A stretch of DNA of 64,000 bases from Polymorphum gilvum SL003B-26A1 (GTDB lineage: Bacteria; Pseudomonadota; Alphaproteobacteria; Rhizobiales; Stappiaceae). Location: NCBI RefSeq assembly GCF_000192745.1, contig NC_015259.1, positions 2,495,001 through 2,559,000 of the forward strand. The letters run 5' to 3'. A program made the translations under genes and the position numbers. The notes below the pieces were generated by a model. It searched no databases. It was not told where the DNA came from and saw only the letters and a list, made by a program, of their open reading frames with translations. This document shows positions 22,334 through 29,918 of the stretch, piece by piece (the first letter of the stretch is position 1; each line of letters opens with the position of its first letter).

Positions 22334-22368
22334 AAAGACCCGCCCACGGGAAACCGGGGCGGGTCTTT
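22334..22368 (+). terminator. rho-independent terminator after nrdJ1
   Basis: A 12-bp stem, AAAGACCCGCCC (22334-22345) with GGGCGGGTCTTT (22357-22368), encloses an 11-base loop that can itself pair CGG with CCG. It separates nrdJ1 from nrdJ2 transcriptionally. The run of U is short (TTT within the stem, then CC). Confidence 0.75.
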
Positions 22369-22648
22369 CCGTGCTCGGCATGAGCAGTACCCTTGAGACG
22401 AACATGCCGCATTGCCGGTGCGCGGCAGAATCGCGAGGCGGCCGGCACAATCGGCGCGCCGCGCGGCCTGGGCGATCCGCTCCCCGCCCTTTTCCATCGC
22501 GCGCAAAAAAAGCGAAACATGGTTTACGCGCGCAAAAAGGTACGGCTTTCCATGGTCTTGCCGGGGCGGCTTGGCGGAGGCTGCCGCGACGACACAACCC
22601 GAAACTCGCCTTATGGTTATTCCGCGAAAAACTGACAACTCTTGATAT

Positions 22649-22667
22649 TCGTTAACGAACCGTTACC
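22649..22667. promoter_or_regulatory. palindrome and CtrA-like motif upstream of nrdJ2
   Basis: TTCGTTAACGAA (22649-22660) is a perfect 12-base palindrome. Overlapping it, TTAA-N7-TTAC (22653-22667) matches the CtrA consensus TTAA-N7-TTAA at seven of eight positions. It is 60 bases before the nrdJ2 start. Regulation through it is inference. Confidence 0.35.
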
Positions 22668-22726
22668 ATTCGTCGGCAGCAGCGGCGCACGCCGCCTTGG
22701 TCCTGGTCTCGAGTAAGGGGCGGAAC

Positions 22727-25700
22727 ATGCGGATTGATCGTCGGTTCACGACCGAGGGGGCGTCTCCCTACGCCAGCATCAGCTTTCGACGCCACACGAC
22801 CGAAATGCGGTCAAGCGACGGGCGGCTCCTGTCGCGCCAGGCCGATATCGAGGTGCCGGCGCAGTTCTCCCAGATCGCCGCCGACATCCTGTCGCAGAAG
22901 TATTTCCGCCGCAAAGGCGTGCCGGCCGCGCTGCGCAGGGTCGACGAGCCCGGCGTGCCTGTCTGGCTGCAGCGATCGGAGCCCGACGAAGACGCGCTCG
23001 CCGCCCTTCCGGAATCGGCGCGCTTTGGCGGCGAGACCTCGGCCCGCCAGGTGTTTGACCGGCTCGCCGGCGCCTGGACCTACTGGGGCTGGCGCTGCGG
23101 CCATTTCGACACGGAGGGCGACGCGCGCACCTTCTTCGACGAGATGCGCCACATGCTGGCACTGCAGATGGCGGCGCCGAATTCGCCGCAGTGGTTCAAC
23201 ACCGGTCTGCACTGGGCCTACGGCATCGCCGGGGTCGCCCAGGGCCACTGGCATGTCGACCTCGCCAGCGGCGAGGCGGTCGCCTCGACCAGCGCCTACG
23301 AACGGCCGCAGGTCCACGCCAGCATCATCCTGTCGGTCAAGGACGATCTGGTCGGCGACAACGGCATCATGGACCTGTGGGTGCGCGAGGCGCGCCTGTT
23401 CAAGTACGGCTCGGGTACCGGCACCAACTTCTCGGCGATCCGCGGCGCCGGCGAGCCGCTCGACCACGGCGGCAAGTCGGCCGGGCTGCTGTCGTTCCTG
23501 AAGGTCGGCGACGCCGCCGCCGGCTCGCTGCGCTCCGGCGGTACGACGCGGGCCGCCGCCAAGATGGTCGTGGTCGACATCGACCATCCCGACATCGAGG
23601 ACTTCATCGACTGGAAGGTCAAGGAGGAGGAGAAGGTCGCCGCCATCGTCGCCGGCTCCAAGATGGCCGCCCGCCGGCTGTCGCGGATCCTGGAGATCGT
23701 CGACGCGGTCGAACATCACCGCTACCGCGACAACGCCTACAAGCGCGAGCTGGACCGGGCCATTGAGGAAGCGCGCGCCGCCCTCATTCCCGACGGCTAC
23801 ATCGAACGGGTGATCCATTTCGCCGAGCAGGGGCACGGCGGGCTCGAATTCCGCACCTACGACGTCGACTGGGACAGCGACGCCTACCGCACGGTCTCGG
23901 GCCAGAACGCCAACAACTCGGTGCGCGTGCCGGACGCCTTCCTCGAAGCGGTCGAGCGCGGCGCGCCGTGGCGGCTGGTGCAGCGCACCGACCCGCGCAA
24001 GGGGCGCGAGGTCGATGCCCGCGCGTTGTGGCACAAGGTCGCCGGCGCGGCCTGGGCGTCGGCCGATCCGGGCGTGCAGTTCGACACCACCATCAACGCC
24101 TGGCACACCTGCCCGCGCTCGGGGCGCATCAACGGGTCGAACTCCTGCTCGGAGTTCATGTTCCTCGACGACACCGCCTGCCCCCTCGCCTCGCTCAACC
24201 TGATGGCCTTCCGCGACGCCGACGGCGGCTTTCGCGTCGACGACTTCCGCCATGCGGTGCGGCTGTGGACACTCAGCCTCGACATCTCCATCTCGATGGC
24301 CCAATACCCGTCACGCGCGACCGCGCGCCGCACCGCGCGCTACCGGCCGATCGGCCTCGGCTACGCCAATCTCGGCGGCCTGCTGATGTCGCTCGGCATC
24401 CCCTACGACAGCGATGCCGGCCGCGCCTACTGTGCCGCGGTGACCGCGCTGCTGACCGGCTGGACCTACCGGACCTCGGCGGAACTCGCCGCCGAACAGG
24501 GGCCGTTCGAGGGCTACCGCGCCAACGCCGCCCACATGCTCAGGGTGATCCGCAACCACCGCCGCGCCGCCCACGGCACAACGCAGGTCAGCGCCTACGA
24601 GGGTCTGGCGACGCCGCCCGTGCCGCTCGGCGCCAGCGCCTGCCCCGACGCGCCGCTGCATGCCGCCGCGGTCGAGGCCTGGGACCAGGCGCTCGCCCTC
24701 GGCGAACGCCACGGCTATCGCAACGCCCAGGCCTCTGTGATCGCGCCGACCGGAACCATCGGCCTGGTCATGGACTGCGCCACGACCGGCATCGAGCCCG
24801 ATTTCGCCCTGGTCAAGTTCAAGAAGCTCGCCGGCGGCGGCTTCTTCAAGATCATCAACGGCATGGTGCCGACCGCCCTGCGCCGCCTCGGCTATGCCGA
24901 GCACGAGGTGCGCGACATCGTCGCCCATGCCGTCGGCCACGGCTCGCTGGAGCTTGCGCCGTTCGTCAACCGGGCCCGGCTCGCCGCGCTCGGCATGAGC
25001 GAAGCCGTGCTCGACCGCATCGAGGACGCGCTGAAGAGTGCCTCCCACATCAAGGACGCGTTCGGCCCGTGGATCGTCGGCGACGACGTCCTGCGTCGCG
25101 AGCTCGCAATCCCCGAGGCCGCGCTGGGCCGCGCCCGCTCCGATCTGCTGCGCCAGCTCGGCTTCACGCGTGCCCAGATCGAGGCCGCCAACGCGCATGT
25201 CTGCGGCACGATGAGCCTCGAGGGCGCCCCGCATCTGCGCCTCGAGCACTATCCGGTGTTCGACTGCGCCAATCCGTGCGGATCGAAAGGCACCCGCTTC
25301 CTGCCGGTCGACAGCCACATCCGCATGATGGCGGCGGCCCAGCCGTTCGTGTCCGGCGCCATATCCAAGACGGTCAACATGCCGAACAAGGCCAGCGTCG
25401 AGGACTGCAAGACCGCCTACGGCCTGTCCTGGCGCCTCGGTCTGAAGGCCAATGCGCTCTATCGCGACGGCTCCAAGCTGAGCCAGCCCCTCAACCTGCG
25501 CCTGCGCGAGGACGACGACGCCCAGGAAGAGGACGCGGCCGAGGGGCCCGCAGACGAGTCGCCCCCCTTTGATGCTCCCGTCGACATCCCGGTCCAGGCC
25601 GGGACCCAGGCTGCGGCCGGCACGGCGACGCCGCGGATGCGGCGCTGGCGCATGGCGCGGAGCCTGCGCGAGTTCGCCCGGGCGCGCCGCGCCGACACGA

Positions 25701-25741
25701 CCGAACGACCCGACCCCGGCGGCAGCACGATCGGCGGCTGA
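22727..25741 (+). CDS. divergent NrdJ paralogue lacking a redox cysteine and the C-terminal relay
   Basis: A 1004-residue paralogue of the preceding enzyme, aligned with it without gaps for the first ~310 residues and strongly similar through the whole barrel. The radical-site motif is kept (N472-S-C474-S-E476), as are the second redox cysteine C485 (DDTACPLAS) and the phosphate loop [12 protein letters not shown]. The first redox cysteine is replaced by Ser199 (QVHASIILS, against QPHACFIQS). The frame ends about 80 residues after SKLSQPLN (near 923) with a low-complexity acidic then Arg-rich tail. The TSCPD-type domain and the cysteine tail are absent. The start has its own site (AAGGGGCGG). 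Dithiol-driven ribonucleotide reduction therefore looks impossible without rescue; the function is unknown. Confidence 0.88.
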   Translation: MRIDRRFTTEGASPYASISFRRHTTEMRSSDGRLLSRQADIEVPAQFSQIAADILSQKYFRRKGVPAALRRVDEPGVPVWLQRSEPDEDALAALPESARFGGETSARQVFDRLAGAWTYWGWRCGHFDTEGDARTFFDEMRHMLALQMAAPNSPQWFNTGLHWAYGIAGVAQGHWHVDLASGEAVASTSAYERPQVHASIILSVKDDLVGDNGIMDLWVREARLFKYGSGTGTNFSAIRGAGEPLDHGGKSAGLLSFLKVGDAAAGSLRSGGTTRAAAKMVVVDIDHPDIEDFIDWKVKEEEKVAAIVAGSKMAARRLSRILEIVDAVEHHRYRDNAYKRELDRAIEEARAALIPDGYIERVIHFAEQGHGGLEFRTYDVDWDSDAYRTVSGQNANNSVRVPDAFLEAVERGAPWRLVQRTDPRKGREVDARALWHKVAGAAWASADPGVQFDTTINAWHTCPRSGRINGSNSCSEFMFLDDTACPLASLNLMAFRDADGGFRVDDFRHAVRLWTLSLDISISMAQYPSRATARRTARYRPIGLGYANLGGLLMSLGIPYDSDAGRAYCAAVTALLTGWTYRTSAELAAEQGPFEGYRANAAHMLRVIRNHRRAAHGTTQVSAYEGLATPPVPLGASACPDAPLHAAAVEAWDQALALGERHGYRNAQASVIAPTGTIGLVMDCATTGIEPDFALVKFKKLAGGGFFKIINGMVPTALRRLGYAEHEVRDIVAHAVGHGSLELAPFVNRARLAALGMSEAVLDRIEDALKSASHIKDAFGPWIVGDDVLRRELAIPEAALGRARSDLLRQLGFTRAQIEAANAHVCGTMSLEGAPHLRLEHYPVFDCANPCGSKGTRFLPVDSHIRMMAAAQPFVSGAISKTVNMPNKASVEDCKTAYGLSWRLGLKANALYRDGSKLSQPLNLRLREDDDAQEEDAAEGPADESPPFDAPVDIPVQAGTQAAAGTATPRMRRWRMARSLREFARARRADTTERPDPGGSTIGG

Positions 25742-25744
25742 CCT

Positions 25745-25770
25745 GGCTCAGGCTCAGGCTCAGGCTCAGG
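25745..25770. repeat. GGCTCA hexanucleotide tandem repeat
   Basis: Four perfect copies of GGCTCA plus two bases lie directly after the nrdJ2 stop codon. A weak hairpin, GGAGAG/CTCTCC (25816-25832), follows in the same junction between convergent genes. Confidence 0.85.
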
Positions 25771-25888
25771 CCGGATTATGGAATTCTTAACGATTCACCG
25801 GAACCGGCTGCCCCCGGAGAGAGGCGCTCTCCTGTTCAGGACTTGTTCTGAGATTCCAGTTGGATGGGAGTGCTCGTTCAAGCACTGC

Positions 25889-27529
25889 TCAAGCCACAGC
25901 TTCCTCGTCCTCGTCGAGGTCCAGATCCGGTGCCGGCCCGTTGGCCAGCGCCTCGGCGAGTTCGATGTAGAGTTTGCCGGGCAGCGGCGGCGCGAAGATG
26001 TAGCCCTGGGCCGCGGTGACGCCGAGTTCGCGCAGCCGCTCGATCTGCTCCATCCGTTCGACGCCTTCGGCGATGATGCCCATGCCCAGATTGTCGGCGA
26101 GTTCCACCATGGAGTCGACGATCGTGGTCGAACTGTCGTCGGTGCCGAGCGCGTCGACGAACATCTTGTCGATCTTGATGATGTCGATGCCGAGCTTCTG
26201 CAGGTAGGCCATGCCGCCGTGGCCGGTGCCGACGTCGTCCAGCGCCACGCGCACGCCAAGCGCCTGCAGTTCGGCGATGATCTTGCGCGCAAGGTCCATG
26301 TCCTGCAGCGGATGGCGCTCGGTCACCTCGACCACGATCTGCTGGAACGCGATGTCGGAACTGCCGTAGATCTCCTTGATGTCCTCCACGATCTGCCGGT
26401 CGTTGAAGTGTCCTGCGAACAGGTTGACCGACAGCTTCAGGTCCGGATGGTCGCGATAGAGCGCGCCGACCTCGGTCGCGGTCTGGCGCATCAGCTGGCG
26501 GGTCATCTCGAAAATGTGGCCGGTCGATTCCGCATAGGGCATGAACTGGCCGGGCGAGACCATGGTGCCGTCGGCGCGCCGCCAGCGCATCAGCACCTCG
26601 CAGCCGCGCAGGCGGCCGGTCTCGATGTCCATCACCGGCTGGTAATAGGGAATGAATTCCTTGCGCCGGATGGCGGCGACGAACTCGTCGTCCGCCTCGC
26701 TGTCCGGGCGCCAGGAGAACCACACGCCGATGGCGACGAACAGGATGGCGAAGCCGGCGCAGGCGATCGCGACGATCATCTTCAGGTCGTGCACGAGATG
26801 GATCGCGGCCGAGCGCGGCGCGGTGACATGGGCCTTGAGCGGATAGCGGGCCGAGGGCACGTCGACCGTCAGCATCTGGTCGGCCGGACCGCCCTCCGAG
26901 CCGAACCCGCCGGCGGTCATCCAGGCGACGTCGTTGCCGAGCCGCAGTTCCGCGCGGCGGAAGGCGCGCAGGTAGTCCGGCCCGGGATCGACGGCGATCG
27001 CCAGCGGCGAGATCTCGGCGAACAGGCGGCTGGAATTGCCGAGATGCCAGCTCACCACGGCGACGTTGGCGCCCATGAACTGCTTGTCCAGCATGCCGAT
27101 GCCGACCAGTGGCGCGTCCGGCTTCAGGGCCGGCAGGATCGCCTCGCCGGACATCTCGCCGTCGGGAACGATGCACATGCGCACCCCGTTGCGGTCGACG
27201 AGGCCGATGCGCTCGACGAAGCCGAGATCCGTGATCGCCGCCTGGAACGCCAGCCGATCCTCGCGGGCGCAGGTCATCACCTGGTCGCGGTGCAGGCGCT
27301 GCAGGACTGCGACCGCGCCGCTGATCGCGTTCTCGCCGCGCACGATGTAGCGTTCGGCCATGGCCCGCATTTCGGTTTGGGCGTGGGTCAGGGCATAGTT
27401 GTCGAGAATGAAGTTGGCCGCGATCAGGGGCGCGACGGCGAGCACGATCGCCACACATACGGCCCTGATGAAGATCATGTAGCGACGGGACACGGCGCGG
27501 CCTGAATAGAGAAATGCCTTTGCGACCAT
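25889..27529 (-). CDS. cyclic-di-GMP phosphodiesterase with periplasmic CSS-motif domain and EAL domain
   Basis: A 546-residue membrane enzyme that should hydrolyse c-di-GMP. A transmembrane segment (residues ~20-42) and a second (FAILFVAIGVWF, ~250-270) bracket a periplasmic CSS-motif-type domain. Its two cysteines, in VMTCARED and VRMCIVPD, could form a redox-controlled disulfide, as in enteric relatives. The cytoplasmic EAL domain keeps the metal and catalytic residues: CEVLMRW (EAL replaced by EVL), SVNLFAGHF, VEVTER, LDDVGTGHGG, IKIDKMFV and AEGVE. The C-terminal tail is acidic. It is monocistronic and convergent with nrdJ2. The start is uncertain; Met18 (MIFIRAVC) is an alternative. Confidence 0.88.
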   Translation of the reverse strand: MVAKAFLYSGRAVSRRYMIFIRAVCVAIVLAVAPLIAANFILDNYALTHAQTEMRAMAERYIVRGENAISGAVAVLQRLHRDQVMTCAREDRLAFQAAITDLGFVERIGLVDRNGVRMCIVPDGEMSGEAILPALKPDAPLVGIGMLDKQFMGANVAVVSWHLGNSSRLFAEISPLAIAVDPGPDYLRAFRRAELRLGNDVAWMTAGGFGSEGGPADQMLTVDVPSARYPLKAHVTAPRSAAIHLVHDLKMIVAIACAGFAILFVAIGVWFSWRPDSEADDEFVAAIRRKEFIPYYQPVMDIETGRLRGCEVLMRWRRADGTMVSPGQFMPYAESTGHIFEMTRQLMRQTATEVGALYRDHPDLKLSVNLFAGHFNDRQIVEDIKEIYGSSDIAFQQIVVEVTERHPLQDMDLARKIIAELQALGVRVALDDVGTGHGGMAYLQKLGIDIIKIDKMFVDALGTDDSSTTIVDSMVELADNLGMGIIAEGVERMEQIERLRELGVTAAQGYIFAPPLPGKLYIELAEALANGPAPDLDLDEDEEAVA

Positions 27530-27616
27530 GGGCCACAGTCGTAAACAACGCCTGAACGACGTTCACCTTTCGGGCCGCGCGGCGGGCCGCCAGTCAATCA
27601 ATCGCGGGAGGATGCC

Positions 27617-28513
27617 ATGAAGGCACTGTTCATCGGCCAAGCCTATATCGACGTCACGTTCCTGACCGACTACCTGCCGACCGGCGACGAGAAGACCATC
27701 GCCCGGGACTACGCCGTCTCCTTCGGCGGTAACGCGGTCACCGCGGCCTTCTGCTGCGCCCGGCTCGGCCATGCGCCGGACCTGATGTGCTCGCAGGCCG
27801 ACGATTGGCTGGCGCGCATGTTCCTCGACATGGCGGCGATCTACGGCATCTCCGTGCACGGCCGCAAGGTGCGCGAATCCTCGCTGTCTTTCATCATGCC
27901 CAAGGACGGCAAGCGCGCCATCGTGCGCTGCCGCGACAACGACTTCCTGCACCCCTTCCCGCCGCTCAACCTCAACGGCTGCCGCGCGCTGCATCTCGAC
28001 GGACACATGCCCGATGCCGCCATCCACTATGCGCGCGCCTGTCGCGAGGCCGGCATCCTGACCTCGCTGGACGGCGGCGCGGTGCGCGAGAACACCGCCG
28101 ACCTGCTGCATTTCATCGACGTGGCCGTGGTCTCGGAACGCTTCTGCGACCATCTCGGCCTCAGCATCGAGGGCACCCTCGACTATCTTCGCGCCAAGGG
28201 CTGCAAGGTCGGTGGCGTCACCATCGGCGAGCGCGGCATGTACTGGTACGAGGGCGCTGGAGACATCCGCCACCAGCCCGCCCTGGACGTTCCGATGGAG
28301 AAGGTGGTCGACACCAACGGCGCCGGAGACATGTTCCACGGCGCCTACATCGCCTCCTGGCTCGGCGACCCGACGGCGTCATGGGAGCAGCACTTCCGCT
28401 TCGCCCGCGCCGCCTCGGCCCATTCGATCCAGCACCTGGGCAACGAGGCTAGCCTGCCCTCGCAGGCCGACGTCGCCGAAGCGATGCGCCTCTACCCGGA
28501 AAGAACTGCCTGA
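27617..28513 (+). CDS. PfkB-family carbohydrate kinase
   Basis: Cytosolic ribokinase-fold sugar or nucleoside kinase of 298 residues. The N-terminal PfkB signature region is SFGGNAVTAAFCCARLG (near 36-52), and the catalytic anion-hole motif is VDTNGAGDMFHGAY (near 233), with Asp of GAGD as base. GVTIGERGMYWYE near 205 is the usual ATP-side strand. GGGAGG lies 7 bases before ATG 27617. The substrate cannot be assigned: no transport or sugar-pathway gene lies next to it. Confidence 0.9.
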   Translation: MKALFIGQAYIDVTFLTDYLPTGDEKTIARDYAVSFGGNAVTAAFCCARLGHAPDLMCSQADDWLARMFLDMAAIYGISVHGRKVRESSLSFIMPKDGKRAIVRCRDNDFLHPFPPLNLNGCRALHLDGHMPDAAIHYARACREAGILTSLDGGAVRENTADLLHFIDVAVVSERFCDHLGLSIEGTLDYLRAKGCKVGGVTIGERGMYWYEGAGDIRHQPALDVPMEKVVDTNGAGDMFHGAYIASWLGDPTASWEQHFRFARAASAHSIQHLGNEASLPSQADVAEAMRLYPERTA

Positions 28514-28543
28514 GCAGGTTCGCCAGGACGGCGACTCGGCCCG

Positions 28544-28601
28544 CCCGCCGGCGTCAATCTGCTTGCCAGCACCGAGGCGTTGACGCATCTTGGCCGGCGG
28601 G
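28544..28601 (+). other. long two-part hairpin upstream of the exported-protein pair
   Basis: CCCGCCG (28544-28550) pairs with CGGCGGG (28595-28601), and immediately inside GCGTCAA (28551-28557) pairs with TTGACGC (28580-28586), leaving an 8-base bulge on the 3' side. It lies between the kinase stop and the next gene, whose start is 34 bases further on. It could be a leader structure or an incomplete terminator; there is no U-tract. Confidence 0.35.
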
Positions 28602-28635
28602 AAGGTCGTGGGTTGGTATAAATCGGAGTGACTTG

Positions 28636-29805
28636 ATGCGGACTTTTCTCCTGCGCGGTACCGCCGTCGCCGTCGTTGCTCTCGCCCTGGCCAGGAGCGC
28701 GCTCGCCTTCGAGCCGACCGGCAATGCGACCGCGGATGCCTTCCTCGGGCTCATTGAGGCCGGCAAGGCCCGGGTCGCCTCCGTCGGCGCGGTCAGCGGG
28801 CACGGCGACCAGATCGAGATTCGCGAGATCGTGCTGGACGGCACCGACGAGCCGGGCACCTCGGCGGAGATCGCCAAGGTGGTCATCACCGGCGGAGAGG
28901 TCCTCGCCGACGGCCGCCTCAAGATGGCGGCGCTCGCCCTCGACGACGTGACGCTCGACGCCGACGACACCGAAGTCTCGTTCACCGCCTTCCGCGCCAC
29001 CGACCTGGTGCTGCCGTCGGCCGCGGAAATCGCCGCCGGCGGCGGCGAGCCGGTCGTCGGCCCGTCCTATCGCACGATCGAGACCTTCGGCGTGACCGTG
29101 ATCACCGAGGACGGCAACGAGGTTGCGCTCGACAAGCTCTTCGTGGCGGTCGACGCCATGGACGGCGACCTGCCGACCGCCGGGCGTCTTGCCCTGTCCG
29201 GACTGCTCGTCGAGGCGGAGAACCTCGACGAGGACGGCAAGAAGAGCCTGACCGACCTCGGCTACGACAGCCTGACGCTCGACGTCGATGCGGCCTTCGC
29301 CTGGGATCCGCAGACCGGTGTTCTCGACCTGTCCCGGCTGGACCTGTCCGGTGCGGAGGTCGGAGCGCTGGCGCTCAAGGTCCAGCTCGCCGGCCTCACC
29401 CGCGAGGTGGTGACCAGGCTCAACGAGAGCCGAGAGGATTCCGACCAGGCGCTCGCCCTGCTGCAGGGCGTCTCGGTGGCTGGCCTGTCGATCCGCTTCG
29501 ACAACGATTCGGTCGTCGAGCGCCTGCTCGACAGCCAGGCCAAGGAAGCCGGCGTCGATCGCGACACCTTCGTGGCCCAGCTCCAGGCTGGCCTGCCGAT
29601 GCTGCTCACCATCCTGCAGAACCAGGCGTTCCAGGACATGGTGATGCGCGCGGTCACGACCTTCCTGCAGGATCCGGTGTCCCTGCACGCCGAGGCCAAG
29701 CCGGCCGCGCCGGTTACCGTCGCCCAGATCATGGGCACCGCCATGATGGCACCGCAAAGCCTGCCGCAGGTCCTCGGCGTCAGCGTGAGCGCCAACGGCA
29801 ACTGA
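28636..29805 (+). CDS. exported protein of unknown function, shorter member of a tandem pair
   Basis: A 389-residue protein with a signal peptide (FLLRGTAVAVVALALARSALA, two overlapping pieces, before FEPTG), so periplasmic or outer membrane. ATG 28636 has GGAG 7 bases upstream; a TTG directly before it is less likely. The mature part is rich in beta-like repeats of the type 'GGEVLADGRLKMAALALDDV', reminiscent of AsmA/DUF945-like periplasmic proteins. The last ~180 residues (from SLTLDVDAAFAWD to VLGVSVSAN) correspond to the C-terminus of the next gene product, including QAKEAGVDRDTF and TFLQDPVS. There are no cysteines in the mature chain. I recognise no named family. Confidence 0.78.
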   Translation: MRTFLLRGTAVAVVALALARSALAFEPTGNATADAFLGLIEAGKARVASVGAVSGHGDQIEIREIVLDGTDEPGTSAEIAKVVITGGEVLADGRLKMAALALDDVTLDADDTEVSFTAFRATDLVLPSAAEIAAGGGEPVVGPSYRTIETFGVTVITEDGNEVALDKLFVAVDAMDGDLPTAGRLALSGLLVEAENLDEDGKKSLTDLGYDSLTLDVDAAFAWDPQTGVLDLSRLDLSGAEVGALALKVQLAGLTREVVTRLNESREDSDQALALLQGVSVAGLSIRFDNDSVVERLLDSQAKEAGVDRDTFVAQLQAGLPMLLTILQNQAFQDMVMRAVTTFLQDPVSLHAEAKPAAPVTVAQIMGTAMMAPQSLPQVLGVSVSANGN

Positions 29806-29918
29806 CCGCGCCGGATCGGCCGCGCCCGCCGCGAGCGTGCGGCGGCCGGTCCTGCGCCGCATTCCCGACGCGGTGCGGTATTACGCCGCCGCCCGCACAC
29901 ATGCCATGGAGATGGCCC

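Larger units (their letters stand above)
22281..22726. other. intergenic region between the two nrdJ paralogues
   Basis: About 445 bases. It contains the nrdJ1 terminator (22334-22368) and, 60-80 bases before nrdJ2, the palindrome and CtrA-like motif at 22649-22667. I see no gene, no NrdR-like box and no clear -35/-10 pair. Confidence 0.5.

Noticed and set aside
18246-22520. A 1424-codon open frame on the minus strand opposite nrdJ1
   Set aside because: It mirrors the strong third-position G/C bias of nrdJ1, has no recognisable motif and no sensible start; a shadow frame.
22727-25741. nrdJ2 as an ordinary pseudogene
   Set aside because: The frame is intact over 1004 codons, with a good ribosome site and conserved radical-site residues; loss of function is possible but decay is not visible.
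25745-25770. GGCTCA repeats as a CRISPR array
   Set aside because: Six-base head-to-tail units without spacers; no cas genes in the window.
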